Positions 45,250 to 54,201 of a DNA stretch of 64,000 nucleotides are shown here, piece by piece (the first letter of the stretch is position 1; each line of letters begins with the position of its first letter). Source of the stretch: Allomuricauda sp. TY007 (GTDB lineage: Bacteria > Bacteroidota > Bacteroidia > Flavobacteriales > Flavobacteriaceae); NCBI RefSeq assembly GCF_010468565.1, contig NZ_WUEG01000005.1:170715-234714 (forward strand), read 5' to 3'. Under the pieces are notes generated by a model that was not told the origin of the DNA, ran no database searches, and saw only the letters and a list, made by a program, of their open reading frames with translations. The position numbers and the translations under genes are program-made.

Positions 45250-46854
45250 TCAATTGTGCCTTAAAATTGTAAAGCCTTTGGAAAAGGGGTCCAATGTCTC
45301 CAACAGCAAAGGAATCAAATCCTCTCCCATTTCCAGATAAATTTCTGAAAAGTTAAGCTGTCTTTCCTGAAGCGATCGGTTGGGGAACAACTCATTTTGA
45401 AGATCGGTCAACCGCACCACATGGTCCTTTAATTTTCTTTTTTGGGCTCGCAACAACCGTTTTTCCAAGTTGTCCAAGCCTTTTTTCTGCTTTACCTCCT
45501 GTGCCTTTACCGCTCCCAAAAAGCTTTTATCGGTTTGTTCGGCCAGTTCGTACATGTGCCGGAACTGCTCTTCCAACAACTTTTTCTGGGGCGAAAAATC
45601 AATATCGATATTGGAGATGTCGCGTATCTTTTTATTGATCAGCGAATGCTGCTTCATAAATAAATGGGAAACCTTCAATCCCATCCGTTCCACTTTTTCC
45701 GATTGCTTTTCCGTTATCAGCAAAGCTGAATTTCGAAGCATCAACATAGGAAATGTAACCCCAACCCCATCAAAATAGGATTTAAGCTCCAACCAATAGG
45801 CCAATTCCCCTCCCCCGCCAATATAGCACAGGTTGGGCAAAATCACTTCTTGGTACAAAGGTCGCGCCACTACATTGGGCGAAAACCGTTCGGGATGCTC
45901 GTCAAGTTCCTTTAAAAGTTCTTCCTTGGTAAAATCAATATCCGTATTGATCACATGGTATTTCCCTTTTTTTAGGATAATCCGTTCCCGCAAACCATCT
46001 TTTAAATAAAAATAATTGATTTCCCTTGGGTTTACTTGAATGGTATAGTCTGCGGAAACCTTTCCCAATACATCAATTGTTTCCGATATTTTTTTATGGG
46101 GCGTGTGCTCCAGTATATCCTTTTTGGCATAGGGAACGAGTAATTCCTTCAAATCTTTATCATCGCCGTCCACAATCACCAAACCTTGGTCACCAAACAG
46201 TGCATTGGCAAGATACCGGGTGGCTTCGGTAAGGGTTGAATGCTCTAAATATGCTTTTTTAAACAGGTCTTTCAGCTTTTCGGTAAGTCCTAAATTTCCA
46301 AGTTCCGCGGAAAATATCTCGAACACCTCTTCCAGGCCTTCCGTAGATAATCGACCTACCGCTCCAGATGCCTTTTTGTTCCAAAGCACCTTTTTTCCGT
46401 GCAGGTTAAAATAATTGATCTCATCAAAATCATGGTCCTCCGTGGCCATCCAATATACCGGCACAAAGTGGTTTTTTGGATGCTCTTTGTTGAGCTGTTT
46501 GGCCAAATTGATGGTGGAAACAATCTTATAAAGGAAGTACAACGGCCCCGTAAATAAATTCAACTGATGCCCGGTTACCACCGTAAATGTGGTCTCTTTG
46601 GACAAGGCATCCCTATTTTTTTGCGTTGCCTTGGAAACCTCAACGCCTTGGTATTGCTCCTTTAAAGCATTGACCAAGACTTTTCGATGTGCTTTGGGAT
46701 AGTTTGTGGCCTTTTCTTTGATTTGATCACCAAAGTTTTCGGGCAAAGGATATCTATTAAAAAAAGGGGATAATTCTTTTTTCTGATCGAGATAGTCACA
46801 AATTAATTGGGAAAAATAACCGGTCTCCTTAAAGGGTATACATTCTACTTCCAT
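45250..46854 (-). CDS. bshC: Bacillithiol synthase BshC
   Basis: I set the start at the ATG at 46854 (MEVECIPFKETGYFSQLICD), the usual beginning of this family; the open frame continues upstream without homology. The 534-aa protein is the putative cysteine-adding enzyme of bacillithiol synthesis, joining Cys to GlcN-malate. The Rossmann-like core has TFTVVTGHQLNLFTGPLYFL and YWMATEDHDFDEINYFNLHG, both strongly conserved. The middle holds PSLY-type residues in ARPLYQEVILPNLCYIGGGG, and a long coiled-coil lies near residues 395-460. It implies that this organism uses bacillithiol as its low-molecular thiol. Confidence 0.95.
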   Translation of the reverse strand: MEVECIPFKETGYFSQLICDYLDQKKELSPFFNRYPLPENFGDQIKEKATNYPKAHRKVLVNALKEQYQGVEVSKATQKNRDALSKETTFTVVTGHQLNLFTGPLYFLYKIVSTINLAKQLNKEHPKNHFVPVYWMATEDHDFDEINYFNLHGKKVLWNKKASGAVGRLSTEGLEEVFEIFSAELGNLGLTEKLKDLFKKAYLEHSTLTEATRYLANALFGDQGLVIVDGDDKDLKELLVPYAKKDILEHTPHKKISETIDVLGKVSADYTIQVNPREINYFYLKDGLRERIILKKGKYHVINTDIDFTKEELLKELDEHPERFSPNVVARPLYQEVILPNLCYIGGGGELAYWLELKSYFDGVGVTFPMLMLRNSALLITEKQSEKVERMGLKVSHLFMKQHSLINKKIRDISNIDIDFSPQKKLLEEQFRHMYELAEQTDKSFLGAVKAQEVKQKKGLDNLEKRLLRAQKRKLKDHVVRLTDLQNELFPNRSLQERQLNFSEIYLEMGEDLIPLLLETLDPFSKGFTILRHN

Positions 46855-46875
46855 TAAAAATTGCAATGAGGTGTT

Positions 46876-46910
46876 CAAAGATAAGTCTCTTCTTTTTTTC
46901 TCATCCCAAA
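46876..46910 (-). promoter_or_regulatory. Candidate bshC promoter
   Basis: On the minus strand TTTG (46910-46907, within TTTTTGGG) is followed after 23 bases by TATCTTTG (46883-46876), an exact TAnnTTTG. Transcription would begin about 15 bases before the bshC ATG. Confidence 0.55.
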
Positions 46911-47014
46911 AATACGTTAATTGAATTTTATGCAATATTAGCGGGTTGGGCCCAATAAAATTAGGATTCTGCCTCAATTTATTAGTAGATTTGGTAGAAC
47001 CAATTAACCCAAGC

Positions 47015-49462
47015 ATGACCAGATTTTTATTTTCCCTCATTCTTTTCGTATCAATTTCCGTATCGGCACAACAACTAAAATCCCCTTCAGAATTTTTGGG
47101 GTACGAACTCGGAACACAGTTTACCCGTCATCACGAAGTGGTGGATTATTACGAGTATTTGGCTGAATCTGCCCCGGACAGGGTGCAGCTTACCGTTTAT
47201 GGCAAGACCTACGAGCGCAGGCCTTTGATCTTGGCCTACGTCTCCTCCGCAGAAAACTTGGCCAACCTGGAAAGCATTAGGCAAGAGCACCTAAAAGATA
47301 CCGAAGGAACGGGAAATGCATCCAAAGCCATTGTTTGGCTAAGCTATAATGTACACGGTAACGAAAGTGTGAGCACAGAGGCTTCCATGAAGACCATTTA
47401 TGAACTTTTGACCAAAAAAAGTTCTTATCTGGAAAACACCGTGGTGATCATGGATCCGTGTATTAACCCGGATGGGCGCGACAGATACAGCAACTGGTAC
47501 AATCAATATAAGAACAGCCCGTATCAAGTGGATCCCAACAGCAAGGAACACCACGAAGGTTGGTGGAGTGGACGGAGCAACCACTATATGTTCGACCTGA
47601 ACCGTGACTGGGCGTGGCTTACCCAGGTAGAAAGCCAGCAACGGTTAAAAATGTTCAACCAATGGTTGCCCCACATCCATGTGGATTTCCATGAGCAGGG
47701 GGTGAACAATCCCTATTATTTTGCACCTGCGGCAGAACCCTATCACGAGGTGATCACCGATTTTCAGCGTGATTTTCAAGTAACCCTTGGTAGAAACCAC
47801 GCCAAATATTTTGATGCCAACGGTTGGTTTTACTTCACCAAAGAGGTTTTTGACCTTTTGTACCCCAGCTATGGTGATACCTACCCCATTTACAACGGCT
47901 CTGTTGGAATGACCTACGAACAAGGTGGAAGTGGCAGAGCCGGGCTTGGGATTATCACTGCTATCGGTGACACCCTTACCTTAAAAGACCGAATCGCCCA
48001 TCACTTTACAACGGGGCTCTCCACCGTGGAGGTATCTTCCCAGAATGCGGAGAAGTTAAATGATGAATTCAGGAAGTTCCATCAAAATAAGGATTTTAAG
48101 TACAAAAGTTATGTGCTAAAAGGTGACAAGGACAAATTGGATGCCCTTAAATCCCTTTTGGACAAACACAACATTGCATACGGCAATCTTTCCAGTGGTT
48201 CTTTCAGGGGACATCACTATACGACAGGCGAAAGTGGCAACCTGTCCATCAACAAAAATGGCATGGTAGTGTCCACCGACCAGCCCAAAGGCACCTTGGT
48301 AAAGGTATTGTTCGAGCCCAATGCCAAACTTTCGGATTCGTTGACCTACGATATCACCGCTTGGTCGCTGCCCTACGCGTATGGATTGGACGCCATTGCC
48401 TCCACGTCTATAATATCTTCCCAAAATACAGAAGAAGTTATGGTACCTTCAGGTATCAATAGCGGAAGCTATGCCTATCTGACCGATTGGAACAGCATGG
48501 ACGACGCCCGATTTTTGGCGGCCCTACTAAACGAGGGAATAAGGGTTCGCAAAGCAGATCACCCTTTTAGTATCGAAGGTAAATCCTTTGCGCGTGGCAC
48601 CTTGATCATCACCAAAGGTGATAACGAAAACAAGGAAGATTTTATCCAAACCCTGCAAACCATTGCTGCTAGATTTAAAAAGGAGATTACTTCCACAAGT
48701 ACAGGTTTTGTGGATTCGGGGAAAGATTTTGGTTCCTCTTCCATTCAAATGATAAGCAAGCCAAAGATTGCCGTTTTATCCGGTGGCCCCACCTCAACAC
48801 TACGATTCGGGGAAATTTGGCACTTTTTTGAGCAACAATTGCATTACCCGCTCACCGTGATTGATGATGACTATGCAAACCGGGTGGACTTGAACGAGTA
48901 CAATATTTTGGTTTTGCCGGATGGGCGTTACGGCAACCATTTTAACGAAGATCAACTATCCAAACTAAAGAATTGGGTAAGACAAGGCGGAAAAATCATT
49001 GCCATGGGCGGGTCCATCGATGCCCTTGATGGTAAAAAGGGATTTGGGATCAAGAAAAAGAAAGTGGAAAAAGATTCCACCGAAAACACCCCCCAACCCT
49101 ATAAAGATTGGGAGCGGGAACGCATCAAGGGAGCGATTACCGGCGCAATCTTTAAGACTAAGGTGGATAGCTCCAATCCATTGGCCTACGGCTATGGTTC
49201 CGATTATTTCTCTTTAAAGCTCGGAAGCAGTGCTTATGAATATCTGGACAACGGAAATGCCGTGTACCTCGAACAAAACACCAAACCCTTTTCTGGTTTT
49301 GCAGGTATAGAGGCACAGAAAAAGATTTCCGAATCCTTAATATTCGGGGTCGAAAACTTTGGTCGCGGCCATGTAATTTATTTGGTGGACAACCCCTTGT
49401 TCCGAGGATTTTGGGAAAACGGCAAGCTGTTTTTTGCCAATGCGCTCTTTATGGTAGACTAA
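47015..49462 (+). CDS. Exported M14-family zinc carboxypeptidase
   Basis: I start at the ATG at 47015, which begins a signal peptide (TRFLFSLILFVSISVSAQQ). The 815-aa protein has an N-terminal M14 domain. The zinc ligands are His and Glu in VHGNES (residues 114-118) and a later His in HVDFHEQG (about 226). Substrate-binding residues are in NPDGRDRYSN and DLNRDW, and the catalytic Glu is probably in TYEQGGSGRAG. The C-terminal half has no protease motif but contains a flavodoxin-like segment (IAVLSGGPTSTLRFGEIWHF, then NILVLPDGRYG). Such large M14 proteins are common in Bacteroidota and presumably digest exogenous peptides. A TAGATTTG at 46986-46993 may be its -7 element. Confidence 0.9.
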   Translation: MTRFLFSLILFVSISVSAQQLKSPSEFLGYELGTQFTRHHEVVDYYEYLAESAPDRVQLTVYGKTYERRPLILAYVSSAENLANLESIRQEHLKDTEGTGNASKAIVWLSYNVHGNESVSTEASMKTIYELLTKKSSYLENTVVIMDPCINPDGRDRYSNWYNQYKNSPYQVDPNSKEHHEGWWSGRSNHYMFDLNRDWAWLTQVESQQRLKMFNQWLPHIHVDFHEQGVNNPYYFAPAAEPYHEVITDFQRDFQVTLGRNHAKYFDANGWFYFTKEVFDLLYPSYGDTYPIYNGSVGMTYEQGGSGRAGLGIITAIGDTLTLKDRIAHHFTTGLSTVEVSSQNAEKLNDEFRKFHQNKDFKYKSYVLKGDKDKLDALKSLLDKHNIAYGNLSSGSFRGHHYTTGESGNLSINKNGMVVSTDQPKGTLVKVLFEPNAKLSDSLTYDITAWSLPYAYGLDAIASTSIISSQNTEEVMVPSGINSGSYAYLTDWNSMDDARFLAALLNEGIRVRKADHPFSIEGKSFARGTLIITKGDNENKEDFIQTLQTIAARFKKEITSTSTGFVDSGKDFGSSSIQMISKPKIAVLSGGPTSTLRFGEIWHFFEQQLHYPLTVIDDDYANRVDLNEYNILVLPDGRYGNHFNEDQLSKLKNWVRQGGKIIAMGGSIDALDGKKGFGIKKKKVEKDSTENTPQPYKDWERERIKGAITGAIFKTKVDSSNPLAYGYGSDYFSLKLGSSAYEYLDNGNAVYLEQNTKPFSGFAGIEAQKKISESLIFGVENFGRGHVIYLVDNPLFRGFWENGKLFFANALFMVD

Positions 49463-49577
49463 AATTCCTACAAACTGATTATAAGTGGATTGTTCGGTTT
49501 TTTAACTAAAATGGCACGAAAATTTGTGCCCGAAATTTTGTATATTTAATAAAAAGTAACAAAGAAAAATTGCCGAT

Positions 49578-50897
49578 ATGTCGCTGAGAATCCCATCATT
49601 GATTTTAAACATAAAACACCATGCATTTTTGCTATTGGCACTATGCGCTATGGCACTGTTAAGTCCAAGAGAGGCCTTTGCTTTCCAACAAGATGGTGCA
49701 GAGGTCGATTTCAATGAATATAGTGGGGAGGTCAAGGAAGCATCGAGCAATAAATCTTTGGTTTTTGCCACACTTACCGTAGAAGGCACCAACATAAGTA
49801 CCATTACCAATACAGAAGGAAACTTTCTTTTAAAAGTACCCAAAGAATACACCAACAAAAATGTGGTGGTTTCATTTTTGGGCTACAAAACCAAAAAGGT
49901 TCCCATTGCCAGCCTTGAACGCGAAAAAAACGAAATATCCCTAGAGGTGTCCGTTACAAGGCTTTCGGAAATCAATGTGAACGCCCCAAAAGATGCGTTG
50001 GCCTTGGTCAAGGAGACCCTAAAGAACAGGGATGAGAATTATTTTGAAGATCCTTCGTTAATGACGGCCTTTTATCGAGAAACCATAAAAAGACGAAGAA
50101 GGAACGTTTCTTTGGCTGAAGCGGTGGTCAATGTATACAAAACACCTTACAGTTCTACCCGGGACGATGCCGTTGAACTGTACAAGGCGAGAAAAAGCAC
50201 CGATTACAGCAAGTTGGACACCGTAGCACTAAAACTTCAGGGAGGGCCTTACAACACCTTGTATGTAGATATGATGAAGTACCCGGAATATATATTCTCG
50301 GAAGCGTCCCTATCCAACTACAAATTTACCTTTGATCGCTCCACAATGACCAATGATAGGTTGATCTATGTCATCAAATTCAATCAGTATGAAGGTATTT
50401 TGGAGCCCTTATATCGCGGGGAACTGTACATCGATGTCGAGAATAAGATCTTAACAGGTGCCATTTTTTCATTGAACATTACAGATAGGAACAAAGCTGC
50501 CCAACTTTTTGTGCGCAGAAAGCCTGCAAAAGTGGATGTGTGGCCCACAGAGGTCTCTTACCGTGTTGATTACCGGGAAAAAGATGGAAAATGGCATTAC
50601 GGCTATAGCAGCGTATTTATGGAGTTCAAAGTGGACTGGGCCGATAAATGGTTTAATTCGCAGTACAGCATGACGGCTGAAATGGCCATCACCGATTGGG
50701 AAAGAGTAAGCAAGACCGAAAGGCCCAGATATCGGCAACAAATCCGAAAGTCCATTATCCTAAGTGATGAGGCCTCCGGCTTCTCGGATCCTGATTTTTG
50801 GGGCGAATACAATATCATAGAACCCGAAAAATCCATCGAATCGGCCATCAGAAAAATCCAAAGACAATTACGAAGAGACGAAAGAAACAGTGATTAG
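49578..50897 (+). CDS. Exported protein with carboxypeptidase-D-like regulatory domain
   Basis: A 439-aa protein with a signal peptide (hydrophobic segment about 14-36, ending AFAFQQ). A CarboxypepD_reg-like domain follows at about 45-125 (ATLTVEGTNISTITNTEGNF, VVVSFLGYKTKKVPI). The remaining 310 residues have the pattern ALVKETLKNRDENYFEDPSL, then MTAFYRETIKRRRRNVSLAE and GELYIDVENKILTGAIF. This layout is typical of Bacteroidota proteins annotated only as carboxypeptidase-like regulatory domain proteins, sometimes related to DUF5686. The function is unknown; the N-terminal domain resembles that of TonB-linked receptors without a barrel here. Confidence 0.8.
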   Translation: MSLRIPSLILNIKHHAFLLLALCAMALLSPREAFAFQQDGAEVDFNEYSGEVKEASSNKSLVFATLTVEGTNISTITNTEGNFLLKVPKEYTNKNVVVSFLGYKTKKVPIASLEREKNEISLEVSVTRLSEINVNAPKDALALVKETLKNRDENYFEDPSLMTAFYRETIKRRRRNVSLAEAVVNVYKTPYSSTRDDAVELYKARKSTDYSKLDTVALKLQGGPYNTLYVDMMKYPEYIFSEASLSNYKFTFDRSTMTNDRLIYVIKFNQYEGILEPLYRGELYIDVENKILTGAIFSLNITDRNKAAQLFVRRKPAKVDVWPTEVSYRVDYREKDGKWHYGYSSVFMEFKVDWADKWFNSQYSMTAEMAITDWERVSKTERPRYRQQIRKSIILSDEASGFSDPDFWGEYNIIEPEKSIESAIRKIQRQLRRDERNSD

Positions 50898-50929
50898 TTG
50901 ATGCTGTTCTTTTAAATTTTGTGCATTTT

Positions 50930-50937
50930 TATATTTG
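50930..50937 (+). promoter_or_regulatory. Candidate -7 element of the LD-carboxypeptidase gene
   Basis: TATATTTG is an exact match to TAnnTTTG. No good TTTG lies 17-23 bases before it. If used, it gives a leader of about 105 bases that contains the REP-like hairpins. Confidence 0.3.
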
Positions 50938-50953
50938 TATTGATAAATCAATC

Positions 50954-51041
50954 ACCTCGGGGCAAGCCCATGAGGTATTCTAACCAAAAAAATTAATCCA
51001 TTTCGACGTAGAACGTCGGGGAGTCAAACCCTCAAGGAGGG
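50954..51041 (+). repeat. REP-like palindromic element in the ldcA leader
   Basis: Three hairpins stand in a row. First, ACCTC at 50954-50958 pairs with GAGGT at 50972-50976, around GGG-CAAG-CCC. Second, CGACGT at 51004-51009 pairs with ACGTCG at 51013-51018. Third, CCCTC at 51029-51033 pairs with GAGGG at 51037-51041. The first resembles the small palindromes that IS200-like (RAYT) transposases move in Bacteroidota. The last one ends nine bases before the ATG, so it may also affect ribosome access. Confidence 0.55.
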
Positions 51042-51049
51042 ATTCAACA

Positions 51050-52102
51050 ATGTTCAAAAGAAGAAGTTTTTTAAAATCGGCAACAGCTCTGGGAGCTGCA
51101 ACCCTTTTACACCAAACCACTTGGGGCAATCAACCTTTCTCTGACCCCAAGCCCAAAATTAAACCCAAAAAATTAAAATTAGGGGATACCATTGGCCTTG
51201 TTGCCCCTGGATTTGCCATTGAACAGGAAGCACTCTACCTGGCTTTGGACACGCTGCAAAAAATGGGTTTCAAAACCTATCACACCGACCGTATAAAAGG
51301 TAATTACGGTTATTTCAGCGATACCGATGAAGAACGCGCAAAGGATGTGAACGAAATGTTTGCCAACCCGGATATTGATGCCATTCTCTGTGCCCGTGGT
51401 GGATATGGATGCACCCGTATTCTTGACTTATTGGATTATGGGGTCATCGAAAACAACCCAAAGGCGTTGATCGGTTTTAGCGACATCACCGCATTGATCA
51501 ACACCATTTATAAAAAAACCGGTCTTATTGGTTTTCACGGACCTGTTGGAAAAACGCTGGATGATGAGTACAGTCAGGTTTACTTCAAAAAGGTATTGAT
51601 GGAACCACAGCAAACACTGCCCATCAAAAATGCCATATTAAAAGACCCGAAACAATACCGCAACAGCGAATACTACCGATATACGATCACCGCTGGTATT
51701 GGCCAAGGCGAACTTGTAGGGGGTAGTTTAACCTTGGTGGCCGCCATGATAGGCACTCCTTATGAAATCGACTTTACGGACAAACTCGTACTATTGGAAG
51801 ATGTGGAGGAAGCCCCGTACCGCATTGACCGTATGCTTACCCAACTTACCGATGTTGAAAGCTTTACCAAGGCCAAGGGAATCATTTTTGGTGTTTGCAA
51901 AGGGTGCGACCGTAAACGTACTACCGAAAACTTTACGTTAAGGGAAGTGATCATGGACAGGATTTCCCCATTGGGCATTCCCGCCGCCTATGGCATGAGC
52001 TTTGGGCACATACCACAAAACTCGACCCTCCCCATAGGCGTTGAGGCTTACTTTAATGCCTATAAAAAACAACTACGCCTACTGGAACCGGCGGTGGGTT
52101 AG
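51050..52102 (+). CDS. LD-carboxypeptidase (S66 family), exported
   Basis: A 350-aa serine peptidase of the S66 (LdcA) family, which trims the terminal D-Ala from muropeptide tetrapeptides in peptidoglycan recycling. The N-terminus is Tat-like (KRRSFLKSATALGAATLL), which is unusual since classic LdcA is cytoplasmic. The family start is KLGDTIGLVAPGFAIE, the nucleophile Ser is in LIGFSDITALIN (about residue 145), and CARGGYGCTRILDLLDY comes just before. The Glu of the triad is probably in VLLEDVEEAPYRIDRML, and the His is in YGMSFGHIPQNSTLPIG (about 322). Length fits. A REP-like element lies in its leader. Confidence 0.9.
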   Translation: MFKRRSFLKSATALGAATLLHQTTWGNQPFSDPKPKIKPKKLKLGDTIGLVAPGFAIEQEALYLALDTLQKMGFKTYHTDRIKGNYGYFSDTDEERAKDVNEMFANPDIDAILCARGGYGCTRILDLLDYGVIENNPKALIGFSDITALINTIYKKTGLIGFHGPVGKTLDDEYSQVYFKKVLMEPQQTLPIKNAILKDPKQYRNSEYYRYTITAGIGQGELVGGSLTLVAAMIGTPYEIDFTDKLVLLEDVEEAPYRIDRMLTQLTDVESFTKAKGIIFGVCKGCDRKRTTENFTLREVIMDRISPLGIPAAYGMSFGHIPQNSTLPIGVEAYFNAYKKQLRLLEPAVG

Positions 52103-52272
52103 CCCCCATGCCACCAGCTATCGCTTGGATGTTTTTAATTAAAAGGGCTTTCCCTTAACTGTGCACATAGAAAATACCAAGAGGTGCTGTTTCTTTAATA
52201 TTCACACATTATCCTCATCAAAAAACAGTTCGGTCGATGCAAAGATTATGATCAAGCTTGCCCCCAGGCACT

Positions 52273-52659
52273 TTAATGTTTATGTCCTCCCCTAAAGCGC
52301 AACAACTTCCAGTTTATAAAATGGGCCGCAGCAACCATGATGGCCCCAGACACCATATGTACTACCTCCCAAGCTTCACTAAAATCCACCCTGCCCAGTG
52401 CTAATGTACCAAAACCAAGGGCGGCAATGAGCAAAGGCCTTGATTTACGATGTACTTTTTTATAGCTCGGCCAAAGGGAAACAAATACAAAGACAACACC
52501 AAGTCCGACAAACGACCATTCCATAAGTGGATTGTGTAAAAAATGTAGGCTGGACAAGGATGAGAATGATAGCAGAATGGGCGCAGCCGCGCAGTGAATG
52601 GCACAAATAAACGAGCTTGTAAGTGCAATGATGTCAAAAGTTTGGTTTTTTATCTTCAT
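52273..52659 (-). CDS. MerC-domain membrane protein
   Basis: The start is the ATG at 52659; the open frame further upstream belongs to the neighbouring gene in another frame. The 128-aa protein has four membrane helices and the MerC-type cysteine pair in SFICAIHCAAAP (Cys19 and Cys23). The C-terminus is His-rich (RGGHKH). MerC carries mercuric ions across the inner membrane in mer operons. Here no merA or merR is near; in Bacteroidota such proteins often stand beside Fur-family regulators, so another metal is more likely. It begins 10 bases after the broken reductase gene and belongs to its transcript. Confidence 0.85.
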   Translation of the reverse strand: MKIKNQTFDIIALTSSFICAIHCAAAPILLSFSSLSSLHFLHNPLMEWSFVGLGVVFVFVSLWPSYKKVHRKSRPLLIAALGFGTLALGRVDFSEAWEVVHMVSGAIMVAAAHFINWKLLRFRGGHKH

Positions 52660-52669
52660 GAAGTTTGTT

Positions 52670-53577
52670 TTAAAATGATTCTTTCGAGAGTTCCATATTG
52701 GCCATGGCACCTGCCAAGTTGCCCGATGCCACAGCTTGGGCAACCGACCGCATGGAAATACAGTTATCCCCACAAGCAAACACTCCAGGCACAGTGGTCA
52801 TCTGAAAATGATCCGTTTTAATAAAACCTTGTTCCGTAAGTTCGCAGCCCAGCGAATTGGGAATATCCGAACTTTGTTCAAATGGGACACCCGCATAAAC
52901 GGCCGAAAAGGAAATTTTATCCCCATTATCAAGGACCACTTTATGGAGGTATCCATTTTTATGTTCCATTGCCATAACATTATGATGTACCATTTCAACA
53001 CCATGCTTTTGAAGTGTTTTTAACTCTTCCTCGGTAAAATTTGACACATCTTGGCCTAGAATGGTAAGATCATCGGTAAGGTTGAGCAACAACGGAGCCA
53101 AATGAAATGCTTTCTCTGCCGGTGCCCATATCCCTGTTTTTTTACCGCGGTATTCATACCCATGGCAATAGGGACAATGTATCACGGAAATCCCCCAGCA
53201 TTCTTGAAAACCCGGAATCTCAGGCATCAAATCCTTGATGCCCGTGGCCATAATCAATTTCTTTCCCTCAAAAACATCCCCAGTATCGGTACGGACAAGA
53301 AAACCACTTGTAGATGTACTTGCATTTAAGCAAAGCCTTTAAAAAACGTAACACTTTCATAGTCCTTAACCTGCCTTGTTGCGAGGTCGGCAATCTCCTT
53401 GGGAGGTTTGCCATCTTGTGTCAAAAAATTTTGGGAATGTGGAGTTTGCCTATTACATGGCTCGCCCCCATCAATAACCAAGGTTTGTTTTAACGACCTT
53501 CCGAGGGCCATAGCTGCCGAAAGCCCTGCATAACTTCCTCCTATAATGATAACATCGTATATCTTGTTTTTTTCCAT
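52670..53577 (-). pseudogene. Thioredoxin-reductase-like FAD oxidoreductase, frameshifted
   Basis: The gene reads as one protein of about 300 residues only if one base is added. The first frame (from ATG 53577) has the FAD motif YDVIIIGGSYAGLSAAMALG and VIDGGEPCNRQTPHSQNFL, and stops at TAA 53328-53326. The second frame continues at ASTSTSGFLVRTDTGDVFEG, IMATGIKDLMPEIPGF, the redox pair in IHCPYCHGYEYRG, and the FAD-closing GVFACGDN near the end. Both frames are open only between about 53338 and 53326, so the lost base lies there. The NADPH motif is degenerate (KKTGIWAPAEKAFHL). It would reduce a thiol partner; as it stands it is inactive or a sequencing error. Confidence 0.8.
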
Positions 53578-53626
53578 ATTGTGATTTGTAACGCTATAAT
53601 ATTTGTCAAACTTATGAATATTTTAT

Positions 53627-53651
53627 ATTATTGCAACAATGTCGCATTAAT
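53627..53651. promoter_or_regulatory. 25-bp palindrome, probable operator of the Fur-family regulator
   Basis: ATTATTGCAACA, a central A, and TGTCGCATTAAT form an inverted repeat with 10 of 12 matching positions. It ends five bases before the fur-like ATG and lies between two divergent units. Size and symmetry fit a Fur/Zur-type operator, so autoregulation and control of the reductase-MerC genes is likely. Confidence 0.6.
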
Positions 53652-53656
53652 AATTT

Positions 53657-54031
53657 ATGAAAAGAAGAAACACACCAACAAAACAAGCAATCTTGAATTT
53701 ATTGTCCCAGAGTGGCAAGGCCATGAGCCATGATGCCATTGAGGACAAGATCGATATGGATATCAATAGGGCGACCATATACAGAATCTTAAACCGGTTT
53801 TGTGAGGATGGTCTGGTCCATAATATTGTAGCGGAGGATGGTAAACAGTATTTTGCAATCTGCATGGACTGTGATGGGAAGTCCTTGCCGGATAGCCACT
53901 TCCACTTTCGTTGCACCAGTTGCCAAACTATCGCCTGTTTAAAGGAAAAAGTGGATTTTTCGTTGCCTATGGGCTATAAGGTTGAAAGTGTCAACTGTGT
54001 TTTAACGGGTACCTGTGCGGATTGTTCTTAG
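53657..54031 (+). CDS. Fur-family transcriptional regulator
   Basis: A 124-aa metal- or peroxide-responsive repressor. The winged-helix domain (about 1-75) contains TPTKQAILNLLSQSGKAMSH and the recognition helix NRATIYRILNRFCEDGLV. The dimerisation domain has CxxC pairs: Cys69 and Cys72 in ICMDC, Cys86 and Cys89 in RCTSC, and Cys120 and Cys123 near the end (TCADCS). The last two pairs make the structural zinc site. The HFHFRC segment supplies His ligands. The extra cysteines and the MerC neighbour suggest zinc sensing (Zur-like) over iron, but this is uncertain. It is short for the family. A 25-bp palindrome overlaps its promoter region. Confidence 0.88.
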   Translation: MKRRNTPTKQAILNLLSQSGKAMSHDAIEDKIDMDINRATIYRILNRFCEDGLVHNIVAEDGKQYFAICMDCDGKSLPDSHFHFRCTSCQTIACLKEKVDFSLPMGYKVESVNCVLTGTCADCS

Positions 54032-54110
54032 TGTTGTAAAAGAGTATGTGGAGTACTGAAACCTAAGCCATAATTGACAATATACGGCTATCAAATCCAT
54101 GAAGATCGGC

Positions 54111-54195
54111 TCATTCCATCTCAACAAAACGATACAAATCATCCGAAGCCTGCAAAACCTTTTCCTTTAACGATGGCATCGTATGTCTTATTCCT
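54111..54195 (-). pseudogene. 3' remnant of a second M1 aminopeptidase gene
   Basis: On the minus strand the sequence reads MPSLKEKVLQASDDLYRF, then VEME and a stop at 54113-54111. This matches the C-terminus of the intact M1 aminopeptidase at 56265-58820 (EPSLKGKLLQASDDLYRF, then VNQE). A stretch of about 50 bases is nearly identical in DNA. Only about 25 codons are left, with no start, so it is a relic of a tandem paralogue that has otherwise been deleted. Confidence 0.75.
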
Positions 54196-54201
54196 TCCCA
54201 T

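Noticed and set aside
46855..47040. 62-residue N-terminal extension of BshC
   Set aside because: It runs across the divergent promoter region and the M14 signal-peptide DNA; the family N-terminus begins at 46854.
53320..53350. Programmed -1 frameshift in the thioredoxin-reductase-like gene
   Set aside because: The six-T run invites the idea, but slipping there leads straight into a TAA in the new frame, so a real mutation or read error is more likely.
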